Source: Pyxidicoccus sp. MSG2 (GTDB lineage Bacteria > Myxococcota > Myxococcia > Myxococcales > Myxococcaceae). Taken from it: 64,000 nucleotides of DNA. This document shows, in pieces, positions 16,725 to 25,921 of this stretch. The stretch covers positions 4,154,001 through 4,218,000 of the forward strand of contig NZ_JAPNKC010000001.1 of the NCBI RefSeq assembly GCF_026626705.1. Reading direction: 5' to 3'. Positions within the stretch are counted from its first letter, which is position 1. Every line of letters starts with the position of its first letter. A program made the translations under genes and the position numbers. Below the pieces are notes generated by a model, which saw nothing but the letters and a program-made list of their open reading frames with translations, was not told the origin of the DNA and did no database searches.

Positions 16725-18880
16725 GAACCCGAGCCTCCCGAGGCCGCCTTCTCCTTGTCCACGTTGATTTCGGTGATGCCCTTGTTGTCGATGGACAGGA
16801 GGAACAGCTGCTTCACCGCCTCGCGCTTCTCGTTGAAGGAGGTGCGGCCGGTGGCGCCGTCGAAGTCCTTCAGGCCGGCCAGCGCGTCGCGCATCTCCGC
16901 GCGGGTGCGCGGCGCGCCCTCCTTCTTCTCAATCAGCTGGCGCAGCATGCGGCCGGAGTCATAGCCGATGGCCTCCAGCAGCCCCGGGTCCTTGCCCGTG
17001 TCGTCCTTGTACTCGGCGCGATAGGCCTGCACGAAGCGGCGCGTGGCCGGGCGCTGCGAGTCCACGAAGAAGCCGTCCACGTACACCGAGCAGGTGACGA
17101 ACTTGCCGCCGCGCTCCACCAGCTCCGGCAGCCCCGAGCGCCCCTTCGGGCTGCTCCACTGGTTGGCGCCGAAGAGCGTCACCGTCTTCAGCTCCTTCTT
17201 GCCCGTCGTCTTGCGGATGCGCTCCAAATCGCGCGGGTCGCACGCGTTGGTGACGATGTCCTCCACCGCGAGCGCCGGGGCGACGAGGCTGACGCGGCGC
17301 CAGTCGTCCGGCATGAAGATGGCGTCGAAGTCGATGATGGGCTCCACGCTGGCCTTCACCTTCTCCAGCGCCTTGCGGCGGCGGTACGCGTCCAGGTTCT
17401 CCCCCTGCACGTCCCGCACGCCGCCCACGTAGTCGCCGCGGTCCTCGAGGTAGTAGCGGCCCACCAGCTTCTTGGCCTCGGTGGTGAAGGTCGTCTGGTC
17501 GTGCGCGTAGCGCTCCGCGCCGCGGATGGTGCCGCCGCGCTCCACCACCTGGTCCCAGAAGGTGTCCGCCAGCTCCACGCCGTAGGGGATGTTCGGGTAC
17601 AGCACCGCGAAGCGCTTGTAGCCCTTCACGTTCATCGCGTAGTCGGCGATGGCGGCCGCCTGCGCGGTGTTGGTCAGCATGTTGCGGAAGACGTACGTGC
17701 CCAGGTCGGTGACGCCCTCCTGGCGGCTCATGGTCAGCAGCGGAACCTGGAGCTCCTCCGCCACCAGCGCCGCGCGCTTGGTGTCGTCCGCGAGCAGCGG
17801 CCCCAGCACGGCGATGGCACCGTCGTCGAAGGCGAGCTGCTCCATGGCCTGGCCCGTCTTGTTGACGTCGCCCTGCGTGTCCTTCACCACCAGCTCCACG
17901 TTGCTGCCCTCCAGCCCCAGCTGGATGCCGCGCAGCACCGCCTCGCCAATGGGCTGGTAGCGGCCCGTCATGGGCAGCAGCACGCCCACCGTGCGCGGCT
18001 TCGCCTCCACGCGGCGGGTGGCGCGGGCCAGCAGCTCCCGGGCCTGCGGAGCGAACGCGTGGTTGGGCGCCTGCGCGAGGAAGCGGTTCAGCGTCTCCTC
18101 CAGCCGCGTCCAGTCGCGCAGGTGGTAGTAGACGCGCGCCAGCTTGAAGGTGATGACGGGCCACGCCGGATTGGACGTGGACAGCCCCTCCGCCACGCGG
18201 GCGATGTCCACGAAGTCCGCGCGGCCCTCCACCAGCGACTCCACGCGGGCCACCGCGGCGGCCTGCTCCTCGGCGCTCCGCGCCTGGCCGGCCTGCTCCA
18301 CCGCCAGCGTCAGCGCCTGCCCGTACAGCCCGGCGCCCGCGGCGGCGCGTGCGGCCTCGGCCTGGAGCTGCTCCTTCTCGGCGCCCTCGGCACGCTCGGC
18401 GAGACTGGAGAGCGTCTGGTACGCGTCGCGGTACGCGCCCACCTCCATCGCGGACACGCCCAGCTTGTGCTTGGCGTCATCCGCCTGCGGGTAGAGCGGG
18501 TTCTCGAAGAGCAGCTCGTTGAAGGACTTGCGCGCGTTGACGTAGTCCTTCGACTCGAAGAAGAGGACGCCCGCGCGGTAGAGGGCCTCCTGGCCCGCGG
18601 TGGTGGCGGGGTACGCCTTGCGCACGGACAGGTAGGCCTCGGCGGCCTTCTTCTTGTCCGGGGCAGCCTGGGCCGTCTGCGCCGCCTGGGCCAGCGCCGC
18701 GTCCGCCGAGGCGTCCTTCTTCGCCTCCACGGTGGGGCGCGTGGGGAACTGGTCGCCCGTGGGCACCTCGTCCCCCGTGCCGCCACCAGGGGGCGGGGTG
18801 CGGGTGGAGCGGGGGCAGGCCGTCAACGACAGGGCCAACGCGACGACGAGCGAGCGGCGCAGCAGGGAAGAGACGTCCAT
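16721..18880 (-). CDS. LpoA-like lipoprotein: TPR front, periplasmic binding-protein domain
   Basis: 719 residues. A lipobox (LALSLTAC) follows the signal peptide. Residues about 60-270 are helical tetratricopeptide-like repeats; residues 285 onward are a type 1 periplasmic binding fold (TVGVLLPMTGRYQPIGEAVLRG, IAVLGPLLADD, VPLLTMSRQEGVTDLG, YVFRNML). That order is the one of LpoA, the outer-membrane lipoprotein that activates penicillin-binding protein 1A in enterobacteria; a plain ABC-transporter substrate-binding protein is the alternative. No transporter genes are nearby, which favours the LpoA-like role. ATGs at 18895 and 18922 would extend the start by 5 or 14 residues. Co-transcribed with the WD40 lipoprotein gene downstream. 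Confidence 0.82.
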   Translation of the reverse strand: MDVSSLLRRSLVVALALSLTACPRSTRTPPPGGGTGDEVPTGDQFPTRPTVEAKKDASADAALAQAAQTAQAAPDKKKAAEAYLSVRKAYPATTAGQEALYRAGVLFFESKDYVNARKSFNELLFENPLYPQADDAKHKLGVSAMEVGAYRDAYQTLSSLAERAEGAEKEQLQAEAARAAAGAGLYGQALTLAVEQAGQARSAEEQAAAVARVESLVEGRADFVDIARVAEGLSTSNPAWPVITFKLARVYYHLRDWTRLEETLNRFLAQAPNHAFAPQARELLARATRRVEAKPRTVGVLLPMTGRYQPIGEAVLRGIQLGLEGSNVELVVKDTQGDVNKTGQAMEQLAFDDGAIAVLGPLLADDTKRAALVAEELQVPLLTMSRQEGVTDLGTYVFRNMLTNTAQAAAIADYAMNVKGYKRFAVLYPNIPYGVELADTFWDQVVERGGTIRGAERYAHDQTTFTTEAKKLVGRYYLEDRGDYVGGVRDVQGENLDAYRRRKALEKVKASVEPIIDFDAIFMPDDWRRVSLVAPALAVEDIVTNACDPRDLERIRKTTGKKELKTVTLFGANQWSSPKGRSGLPELVERGGKFVTCSVYVDGFFVDSQRPATRRFVQAYRAEYKDDTGKDPGLLEAIGYDSGRMLRQLIEKKEGAPRTRAEMRDALAGLKDFDGATGRTSFNEKREAVKQLFLLSIDNKGITEINVDKEKAASGGSGS

Positions 18881-19067
18881 GGCAGGGGCGTGCATAGCAG
18901 TGGGGTGCGCCTCCGTCGACAACGGAGCGGGGGGAAGATTCCTCTGGGAAACCCCTCCCCCTTGCAGCCCCCGTACCCGTGCCCGCCAGCCGCGCGGACG
19001 TCAGGTGCTTCACGCTTGCGAGGCCCGCCGGACACGCCTGGCGCGGCCCGATGCCCACGTCACGTCC

Positions 19068-20195
19068 TCAGCCGAACAACTCCTTCACCTTCGCGAAGAA
19101 GCTCTTGGACTGCGGGTGGGCCTCCTCGCCCGCGGCCTCGGCGAACTTCTCCAGCAGCTCGCGCTGCTTCGAGCTCAGCTCCGTGGGCGTCTCCACCACC
19201 ACGCGCACGTGCTGGTCTCCCCGCTGCTGGCTGTGCAGGTGGGGGATGCCCTTGCTCTTGAGCCGGAACACCTTGCCGGACTGGGTGCCGGACGGAATGG
19301 TCATCTTCACCTTCCCGTCGAGCGTGGGGACGTCGATCTTCGCGCCCAGCGCCGCCTGGGTGAAGGAGATGGGCACCTCGCAGAAGACCTCGTACTCCTC
19401 GCGCTGGAAGAGCGGGTGCTCCTTCACGATGACGGTGACGTAGAGGTCGCCGGCCGGGCCGCCGCGGTCTCCGGGCTCACCCATGCCGCCCAGGCGCACG
19501 CGCGTGCCGTTGTCCACGCCGCCCGGAATGGCCACCTCGATGACCTCTTCGGAAGGGACCTTGCCCGAGCCCTTGCAGCGCGGGCACGGGTCCGGCACCA
19601 CCGCGCCGGTGCCGCCGCAGTCACCGCACGGACGGGACACCGCGAAGAAGCCCTGCGTGTAGCGCACCTCGCCCGCGCCGCCGCACGTGGAGCACGGCCG
19701 CGGGCCGGCGCCGCTCTTGCTGCCGCTGCCCGTGCACGTCTCGCACTTCTTCGGCCGCGGAATCGTCACCTTGGGCCGGCAGCCGAAGGCCGCCTCCTCG
19801 AAGGTGATCTCCAGGTTGTAGCGAAGGTCGGCGCCCCGCGCGCTGGTCCGGCGGCCACCCCGGGCGCCCCCGAAGATGTCGCCGAAAATCTCGCCGAAGA
19901 TGTCGTTGATGTTGACGCCCTGGAAGCCGCCCCCGGCGCCGCCGAAGCCCTCGAAGGGGTTGCCCGAGTGCCCGAAGCGGTCGTACTTGGCCCGCCGCTC
20001 GGGGTCGCTCAGCACTTCATACGCTTCCGAGGCCTCCTTGAACTTCTCCTCGGCCTCGTGGTTCCCCGGGTTGCGGTCCGGGTGGTACTGGAGCGCCACC
20101 TTGCGGAACGCGCTCTTGAGCTCCTGCGCGGAGACCGCCTTCTGGACGCCCAGGACCTCGTAGTAGTCCCGCTTCTGACCCGCCGCTCCTGCCAT
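19068..20195 (-). CDS. dnaJ: Chaperone DnaJ (Hsp40)
   Basis: 375 residues, full-length type I DnaJ. The J-domain (residues 8-73) has the HPD motif at 38-40 that stimulates the ATPase of DnaK; a Gly/Phe-rich stretch follows. The zinc domain has all four CxxCxGxG-type repeats ([32 protein letters not shown]). The C-terminal client-binding domains end with [11 protein letters not shown]. It assists protein folding together with DnaK and GrpE, neither of which is nearby. A sigma-70-like promoter lies upstream (20252-20279); no CIRCE inverted repeat is visible there. Confidence 0.95.
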   Translation of the reverse strand: MAGAAGQKRDYYEVLGVQKAVSAQELKSAFRKVALQYHPDRNPGNHEAEEKFKEASEAYEVLSDPERRAKYDRFGHSGNPFEGFGGAGGGFQGVNINDIFGEIFGDIFGGARGGRRTSARGADLRYNLEITFEEAAFGCRPKVTIPRPKKCETCTGSGSKSGAGPRPCSTCGGAGEVRYTQGFFAVSRPCGDCGGTGAVVPDPCPRCKGSGKVPSEEVIEVAIPGGVDNGTRVRLGGMGEPGDRGGPAGDLYVTVIVKEHPLFQREEYEVFCEVPISFTQAALGAKIDVPTLDGKVKMTIPSGTQSGKVFRLKSKGIPHLHSQQRGDQHVRVVVETPTELSSKQRELLEKFAEAAGEEAHPQSKSFFAKVKELFG

Positions 20196-20251
20196 CGATT
20201 ACAACCCCTGGAAATTGCTGTGCTTTTCGCTGACGCGTAGAGCTCTGAGCC

Positions 20252-20279
20252 ACTATAACGCAGCGAAACGCACCAGCAA
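20252..20279 (-). promoter_or_regulatory. Sigma-70-like promoter of dnaJ
   Basis: On the minus strand TTGCTG (20274-20279) and TATAGT (20252-20257) are separated by 16 bases and stand about 57 bases before the dnaJ ATG. The region is AT-rich for this genome. Confidence 0.5.
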
Positions 20280-20293
20280 TCCAGGGGCGCAAC

Positions 20294-20734
20294 CTAGACA
20301 GTCCAGACGCGGTTGGCCGTCAGCTCCATTCGGGCCAGCCGGCGTTTGAGCCCCGGGTCGACGGGTCCGTTGGCGGCCCACTTGGGCACCACGAAGTGCA
20401 GCTCCGCGTTGTAGAGCTTCGCGGCGCTGGCCAGCAGGCTCCAGCGGTTCTCCGCCGTCGGGTCGTCCACCATGTGCGGGGTGACGATCTCCAGGATGAT
20501 GGGTGTGCGCGCCGAGTCCGACTGCCGGCACGTGAAGTCAGGGCGGTGGTCCTCGATGGTGCCCGACAGGATGGGCGGTGGCATGAAGCCGGGAAGGCGG
20601 GCCTTGATGTCCGTGTACCCGATGGTGCGGAAGTACTCGGCCATGAGCCACAGCAGCCGCCGGCGCTCCTCTTCCTCTACCACCGGCTCACAGCCCGGAT
20701 TGAACAGGGCCTCTTTTTCGTTATTGGTTTCCAT
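20294..20734 (-). CDS. Conserved-looking protein of unknown function
   Basis: 146 residues; ATG at 20734 with GGGAG just upstream. It has an acidic N-terminus (EEEERRRLLWLMAEYFRTIGYTDIKARLPGF), then a compact alpha/beta part (HRPDFTCRQ, RTPIILEIVTPHMV, LYNAELHFVVPKW). The order 'D-F-T ... I-I-L-E-I-V' recalls the PD-(D/E)xK nuclease core, but the expected Lys is not there, so this is only a resemblance. The gene stands alone between dnaJ and a divergent ABC exporter. Confidence 0.65.
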   Translation of the reverse strand: METNNEKEALFNPGCEPVVEEEERRRLLWLMAEYFRTIGYTDIKARLPGFMPPPILSGTIEDHRPDFTCRQSDSARTPIILEIVTPHMVDDPTAENRWSLLASAAKLYNAELHFVVPKWAANGPVDPGLKRRLARMELTANRVWTV

Positions 20735-20835
20735 GGCTCCCATGAAGCTGTCCGCAGGGATGGAGGGGGGCAATGGAACTGGGCTGCCTGCTCTCGGCGG
20801 CAGGTGGCAGGGCAGGCGGCAGGGCATGAAAGAAG

Positions 20836-22656
20836 GTGCCCCTCTGGCCTTGGACGTCGCGGCGACTCGGTGACAGAGTCCGCCGCCGAACAGTGGCTCC
20901 CCGTCCTTCTCCCCACGTCTACCGCCGACTCCTCGGCTACCTGCGTCCGTACCGCCCGCTGCTCGCGGCGGGAGTGGGCGCGTCCCTCGTCGCCGCGGCG
21001 GCCACGTCCGCCTATGCCTGGGTGGTGGGCCCGCTCTTGCGAGCGGTGCTCACCGGTGAGCCGATCACGGTGGCCGGGGTGTCACTGCCGGGAGACGCGC
21101 TGCTCGAGCGGCTGCCCCTGCTGGTGGTGCTGGTAGCGCTGGTGAAGTCCACGGCCCAGTTCCTCCAGGGCGGGTTGATGCAGCGGCTGGGCCAGCGTGT
21201 CATGGCGGACCTGAGAGGCTTCCTCTACGGCCGGCTGCTCGGGCAACCGCCCGCGTTCTTCGAGCGGCGTCACTCGGGAGAGCTGCTCACGCGCTTCACC
21301 TCGGAGGTTCCGATGGTGGAGTTCTCGGTGACGCAGGCGCTCACCTCGTACATCAAGGATGGGCTGCAGATTGTCTCCCTGCTGGTCACCTGCTTCCTCA
21401 TCGATGGAAGGCTTTTCCTCTTCACGTTCATCGTGGTGCCCGTCACCGTGCTGCCCATCAACCGCTTCGCCCGCTCGCTCAAGAAAGTGGCGGCGCGCTC
21501 GCAGCAGCGGCTGGGGGCGCTGACGGCGCTGACGGCGGAGCAGCTGCAGAACCTGCCGGTGGTGCAGGCCTATGGCGGACAGGCCCGGGCGCTGGAGACG
21601 TTCGAAGGCGAGGCGGAGCGCTACCTGACGGAGATGCGCCGCTCGCTGTTCCTGCGCGGCGCGGTGAGCCCCACGGTGGAGCTGCTGGGCATCGCCGGGG
21701 TGGCCATGGCGGTGGCGTGGGGGGCGCGCGCGGTGGCGGCGGACCCGGCGCTGGCAGGAAGGCTGCTCTCCTTCATGGCCGCGGCGCTGCTGCTGTACCA
21801 GCCGGTGAAGTCGCTGAGCGGCACGTTCTCCCAGGTGCTCACGGGGCTGGCGGCGGCGGAGCGGCTGTTCGCGCTCGCGGACGAGCCCGCGCCGCCCGAC
21901 GTGGGCGAGCCCGCGCCGCCGCTGTCGCAGGCGCTGGTGCTAGAGGGCGTGCGCGCCACGTACCAGGACGGGCGCGAGGCGCTGCGCGGCGTGGACCTGG
22001 TGGTGCCCGCCGGGAAGCGCGTGGCGCTGGTGGGGCCGTCGGGCGCGGGGAAGACGACGCTGTTCTCGGTGCTGCTGGGCTTCCTGCCCACGTCGGGCGG
22101 ACGCGTGCTGTGGGACGGGGCGCCGCTGTCGGGGCTGAAGCCGTCGAGCGTGCGCGGGCAGATGGCGTGGGTGCCGCAGGAGCCGGTGCTGTTCTCCGGG
22201 ACGGTGCGCCACAACCTGCGGCTGGGCCGGCCGGAGGCGACGGACGCGGACTTGTGGGAGGCGCTGCGGCTGGCGCACGCGGAGGACTTCGTGCGCTCGC
22301 TGCCGGGCGGGCTGGATGAGCCGGTGGGTGAGCGCGGCAGCCGCCTGTCCGGAGGCCAGCGTCAGCGGCTGGTGCTGGCGCGCGCGTTCCTGTGCAGGCC
22401 GTCGGTGCTGCTGCTGGACGAGCCCACGAGCGCACTGGACGCGGCGAGCGAGGCGGCGGTGGGCGCGGGCCTGGCGGCGCTGATGAAGGGGCGCACGGTG
22501 CTGGTGATTGCACACCGGCTTTCGACGGTGCGCGACGCGGATGTGATTGCCGTGGTGGAGGGCGGCCGGGTGGTGGAGGCCGGCACCCACGCGGAGCTGC
22601 TCGCGCTGCGCGGGCGGTACACGCAGCTGCTCGGTGAGGGCGCTGTCGCCGCCTGA
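20836..22656 (+). CDS. MsbA-like ABC exporter (fused permease and ATPase)
   Basis: 606 residues. The N-terminal half has six membrane segments of the ABC exporter type (for example AAGVGASLVAAAATSAYAWVV and LPLLVVLVALVKSTAQF); the C-terminal half is a complete ATPase: Walker A GPSGAGKTT, Q-loop WVPQEP, signature LSGGQRQRL, Walker B VLLLDEP, and the H-loop His in VIAHRLSTV. As a homodimer it would export lipid, peptide or drug; overall shape resembles lipid A flippase MsbA. No ATG is available: the GTG at 20836 is used, and a GTG at 20893 is possible. Divergent from the gene at 20294-20734. Confidence 0.9.
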   Translation: MPLWPWTSRRLGDRVRRRTVAPRPSPHVYRRLLGYLRPYRPLLAAGVGASLVAAAATSAYAWVVGPLLRAVLTGEPITVAGVSLPGDALLERLPLLVVLVALVKSTAQFLQGGLMQRLGQRVMADLRGFLYGRLLGQPPAFFERRHSGELLTRFTSEVPMVEFSVTQALTSYIKDGLQIVSLLVTCFLIDGRLFLFTFIVVPVTVLPINRFARSLKKVAARSQQRLGALTALTAEQLQNLPVVQAYGGQARALETFEGEAERYLTEMRRSLFLRGAVSPTVELLGIAGVAMAVAWGARAVAADPALAGRLLSFMAAALLLYQPVKSLSGTFSQVLTGLAAAERLFALADEPAPPDVGEPAPPLSQALVLEGVRATYQDGREALRGVDLVVPAGKRVALVGPSGAGKTTLFSVLLGFLPTSGGRVLWDGAPLSGLKPSSVRGQMAWVPQEPVLFSGTVRHNLRLGRPEATDADLWEALRLAHAEDFVRSLPGGLDEPVGERGSRLSGGQRQRLVLARAFLCRPSVLLLDEPTSALDAASEAAVGAGLAALMKGRTVLVIAHRLSTVRDADVIAVVEGGRVVEAGTHAELLALRGRYTQLLGEGAVAA

Positions 22657-22739
22657 CGACTCGCGGGGTTCTCCAGGCAACGGCGGCACCTCCGTCCTTG
22701 CCTCACCCTCCCCGCTCTGCCACCGTCGCCCCCGTCCTC

Positions 22740-23117
22740 ATGCGTTTCCGGGAGCCCCTGTCCCTCAACGCGCTGCTGCTCGTGCCCGCGCTGGCGCTCG
22801 CGGCCCTGGCGTGTGTGGCCGTCTCCGCCCGCCACGTGGAGCTGGCCGTCGCGGCCACCCTCACCCTCGTCCTGCTGCCCGTCGTCTTCCGCCTGTGGAC
22901 ACGCACCTGGTACCGCGGCCTCGTGCTGCGCGGCGTGGGCGTCTTCCTCCTCGGCATGCACGTGTCGGTGCTGCTCGGCGGCGCCCTCGAACACGGCCGC
23001 ATCGGGTGCGCCCAGGGCGGGTGCCCGAAGCTCTACCTGTTGGGTGTGCTGGTGTCACCCGTGGTGGGAGCCCTCGCCAGCGTCGTCTACTGGCTGGTCG
23101 GTCGTCCCCCGGTCTGA
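22740..23117 (+). CDS. Small four-segment membrane protein, unknown function
   Basis: 125 residues with four hydrophobic segments (LSLNALLLVPALALAALACV, VELAVAATLTLVLLPVVF, VLRGVGVFLLGMHVSVLLGGA and LYLLGVLVSPVVGALASVVYWL). A pair of Cys (CAQGGC) lies in a loop. The ATG at 22740 is preferred to an in-frame TTG at 22698. It follows the ABC exporter gene by 83 bases on the same strand and may be co-transcribed. I do not recognise a family. Confidence 0.65.
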   Translation: MRFREPLSLNALLLVPALALAALACVAVSARHVELAVAATLTLVLLPVVFRLWTRTWYRGLVLRGVGVFLLGMHVSVLLGGALEHGRIGCAQGGCPKLYLLGVLVSPVVGALASVVYWLVGRPPV

Positions 23118-23155
23118 ATTCACAGATTTAGCCGGAGAGACTACTCTCTCTTGAA

Positions 23156-24214
23156 ATGCTCGTTCCATTGCGGCTCCGTCTCGCGCCCGGGCTCTCCGTG
23201 GCGTCGGCCGTGCCTGTCACGGTGTTCCTGTGGTGCTTCACACTTGCGCCACTGATGCACGGCTCCGCCGAGCTGTCGCACACCGTGGACGCGGCCGGCC
23301 CGTTCGCCGCGCTGGTGGCGCTGGCGCTGCTGGTGGAGCTGCCGCTGTTGTCCCTGGCGCTCGCCAGCACCAGCATGGAGCGCAAGGTGCCGCTGCCCGT
23401 CATGCTCGGAATGGCCACGCTGCCGTGGATGCTGGGGTTGATGGGCACGGAAGTCCTCGTCGAGCGCGCCACCGCCGTACTCCCGCACCTGGATGAGATG
23501 GAGGCCGGCCTCGCGCTCGCCTCCAGCACCGGCCAGGCCATGGCGCCGCGGCTCCTGGGCGCCTTCACCAGCGCGGCGCTGCTGCTGGGACTCTCCCTGG
23601 GGCTGGCGCTGGCGCGCTTCGGCCCCACCCACGCGACGAGGGCGGAGTGCACGTGCCACCGCGCGCGCGGCCTGCTGCTGGCCAGCGGCGTCTGCGCGTC
23701 GCTCGCCTCGGTGGCACTGGTGGGCGCGATGGAGGCGCGGCACCTCTTCGAGCTGCTCACGGGGCTGGCGCACGTGCCCGAGTCGGGACGCCAGGAGTTG
23801 GTGACGGCGGGTCTCGAGGTGGCGGCGACGCTGCGCACCGTGCGCTGGGCCTGCACCGGCGTGCTCGCGGTGCTCGGCTTCACCCTGCTCGTGCGCCGCA
23901 CCGCCGGTGACGGGCACTCGCCGCTGGGCTGGTCCGCGCGGCTGGTGCCCGCCGCCGCGGTGGCGGCCCTGCTGGTGCTGGACGCGCACCCGGTGAGCTC
24001 CGTCACCGCGCGCGCGCCCGTGGCCATTCCCGCCGGACAGGGCGTGCACCTGCCCGGCTTCGAGGCGCCGCGTCAGCCGAGCAGGATGAACGCGAGGATG
24101 GCCAGCCCCACCAGCACCCCCACGCCGAGCACGGCCACCATGACCAGGCCCTCGGAGTTGCGCACCACCGGCGGCAGCACCTCGTCCGGCAGCGGCTGGC
24201 CGAACGCGAGCTGA
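23156..24214 (+). CDS. Multi-pass membrane protein with C-terminus overlapping the convergent gene
   Basis: 352 residues, at least six hydrophobic segments between residues 15 and 300 (for example VASAVPVTVFLWCFTLAPL, FAALVALALLVELPLLSLAL and LLGAFTSAALLLGLSLGLAL). No known family is recognised. The last 47 residues (from about QPSRMNARM) are Ser/Thr/Pro-rich and lie entirely antisense to the end of the gene at 24073-24702, giving a 142-base convergent overlap. The folded part seems to end near LPGFEAPR, so the tail probably results from loss of the original stop. Confidence 0.65.
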   Translation: MLVPLRLRLAPGLSVASAVPVTVFLWCFTLAPLMHGSAELSHTVDAAGPFAALVALALLVELPLLSLALASTSMERKVPLPVMLGMATLPWMLGLMGTEVLVERATAVLPHLDEMEAGLALASSTGQAMAPRLLGAFTSAALLLGLSLGLALARFGPTHATRAECTCHRARGLLLASGVCASLASVALVGAMEARHLFELLTGLAHVPESGRQELVTAGLEVAATLRTVRWACTGVLAVLGFTLLVRRTAGDGHSPLGWSARLVPAAAVAALLVLDAHPVSSVTARAPVAIPAGQGVHLPGFEAPRQPSRMNARMASPTSTPTPSTATMTRPSELRTTGGSTSSGSGWPNAS

Positions 24215-24702
24215 ACCGGCGGCGGCGCGGGCTGAAGCGACGGCAGCGTGGGCTCCGACGGACGCTGCCCCGGGGTGATTCCGCCGCTGGCCATCTCCAA
24301 CCCCTCGCGCGCCAGCGCCAGCACGCGCTGCATGTGGATGATGTAGCGGTCCTGCCCCGTGTACGTGCCCATGGCCGACGCGGCCTTGAGCAGCCGCTGC
24401 GGGACGAGCTCCGGGTCTGCCTTCACCACCACCGCGGGCCCGGCCTTCTGCGCGCCTCCGCGCTCCAGGCTCCCGGTGCGCACGCCCTGCCCGCTGGCCC
24501 AGATGTAGTGGTCCTCCAGCAGCGTCAACTCCTGCCGTTGCACGCGCCCGTCCACGTCCACCAGCGACAGCAACTCCGCGCCGTCCGGGCACAGGTGCCA
24601 CACCGTGCGCAGCCCGTTCTCCCCCGGGGGGCCCTCCACCGCGTGGACGCGGTAGAGCGCCTGTACCGCGGTCCTCAACGTCTCCACCGAACTGTCTGCC
24701 AT
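24073..24702 (-). CDS. Tail-anchored protein of unknown function
   Basis: 209 residues. A soluble N-terminal domain (LWHLCPDGAELLSLVDVDG-like, with LTLLEDHYIWASGQGVRTG) is followed by a Pro-rich linker and one C-terminal membrane segment (LVMVAVLGVGVLVGLAILAFILLG), so it should be anchored by its tail with the domain in the cytoplasm. The middle part (RYIIHMQRVLALAREGLEMASGG) is helical. The coding strand is supported by the clear membrane segment in this frame. Family unknown. Confidence 0.7.
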   Translation of the reverse strand: MADSSVETLRTAVQALYRVHAVEGPPGENGLRTVWHLCPDGAELLSLVDVDGRVQRQELTLLEDHYIWASGQGVRTGSLERGGAQKAGPAVVVKADPELVPQRLLKAASAMGTYTGQDRYIIHMQRVLALAREGLEMASGGITPGQRPSEPTLPSLQPAPPPVQLAFGQPLPDEVLPPVVRNSEGLVMVAVLGVGVLVGLAILAFILLG

Positions 24703-24882
24703 GTGGAGCCGAGACTAGGAGCGACAGGCCGGAAACGGAAGACGGCCTGGCCCTCGGCTGCCTGGCGCCACACGCTCCTCTCCTGTACGGCGCCTGCCTA
24801 GGTTTGCTGGAGACAGGAGGACCCTGGCCGCGTGTGGCAGCGGACATCCGCGCGCGCCGGGCCTCCTCGGAGGCAGCCGCCC

Positions 24883-25107
24883 ATGGCCATCATCATCCCC
24901 GAAGAACCCATCGACGCGCCCTTCACCCTTCCCGCCAACCGCCGGGCGGTGACGGAGGAGGACTCCGAGGACTTCCTGCACGGCCAGGTGAGCTGGGACG
25001 GGCAGGCCGCGCACGGCGGCGGCCACGTGCCCGAGGACTACGCGTGGCCCACCAACCCGAAGGAGCACCAGGACGCGCTGATGGGCGAGTGGCCCACCGG
25101 ACACTGA
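24883..25107 (+). CDS. Small acidic protein, unknown function
   Basis: 74 residues; ATG at 24883 with GGAGG nine bases before. It contains no hydrophobic segment, is acidic (TEEDSEDFLHGQVSWDG) and ends WPTNPKEHQDALMGEWPTGH. It is likely soluble and partly disordered. The genes that follow on the same strand (25154 and 25922) may form a loose unit with it. Confidence 0.6.
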   Translation: MAIIIPEEPIDAPFTLPANRRAVTEEDSEDFLHGQVSWDGQAAHGGGHVPEDYAWPTNPKEHQDALMGEWPTGH

Positions 25108-25153
25108 AGCTTCGTGCGCCCGCTCGCCCGGTGTGGTTAGCGTCCCCTCCACC

Positions 25154-25918
25154 ATGAGCCGCTCCCGTGACAGAGGTGCTGACTTCCAACGCCAGTTCGA
25201 GGGCGCGCAGACGCTCGACGGACTGCTCGACCTGGCCGGCAGCCCGCTGGACAGTGCCGAGGTGCTCGCCCGCATGCAGGCCGCCCGGGCCGATGGCACG
25301 CCCTACAGCGACCTCATTCCCACCTTCTTCGAGGAGGAGCCGCACTTCCCCTCGCCTGAAATCGCCCGGCGCCTGTACCAGAACCTGCTGGGCCTCTGGG
25401 ACCTGGTGGAAGAGGGCAAGGCGGTGCGGCTGGAGGATGACGGCCCGCGCCCGCCGCGCCCGAAGAAGGTGAAGGCCACGCCGCCCACGCCCTTCCACCC
25501 GGCGGAGCCCACGGCCGAATTCGTGGAGGCCGCCTGGCGTTACCTGGAGGACGACGAGAAGTCGCGCACCCGGCTCACGCATTCCTTCGAGAACCGCCAG
25601 GACGCGCTGCTGGGCGCGCTTGACGCGGCGGGGCTCACGGACGAAGGATACGGAGTCGCCCGCCACCTGCTCTTCGAGCTGTACGCCATGCTGGAGCTGG
25701 GGTGGCCGCCGGGACTCACCGCGGTGAGCCCTGCGGCGCTGGAGGCGGACACGGACGCTCCACCGCTGCCCCAACCGCTGCAAGCCTACGCGGACGAGGC
25801 GCTTTTCGAGGCGGAGCAGGACGAGGAGCAGCCCCTGTCCTCCCAGGAACTGGAGGCGGTACGGCGTCTCGTCCGTCGCGGACTGGCGGCGCTGTGGAGC
25901 GCGCGCAAGGGGAGATGA
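25154..25918 (+). CDS. Soluble protein of unknown function
   Basis: 254 residues, acidic, mostly helical, with no signal peptide or membrane segment. It has a Pro/Lys-rich hinge (PRPPRPKKVKATPPTPFHPAEP) near residue 100 between two helical halves, and the C-terminal half is rich in Leu/Glu. The ATG at 25154 (MSRSRDRGADF) is preferred to one at 25133. Three bases separate its stop from the next ATG, so it is in an operon with the gene at 25922. No recognised family. Confidence 0.65.
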   Translation: MSRSRDRGADFQRQFEGAQTLDGLLDLAGSPLDSAEVLARMQAARADGTPYSDLIPTFFEEEPHFPSPEIARRLYQNLLGLWDLVEEGKAVRLEDDGPRPPRPKKVKATPPTPFHPAEPTAEFVEAAWRYLEDDEKSRTRLTHSFENRQDALLGALDAAGLTDEGYGVARHLLFELYAMLELGWPPGLTAVSPAALEADTDAPPLPQPLQAYADEALFEAEQDEEQPLSSQELEAVRRLVRRGLAALWSARKGR

Positions 25919-25921
25919 AGG

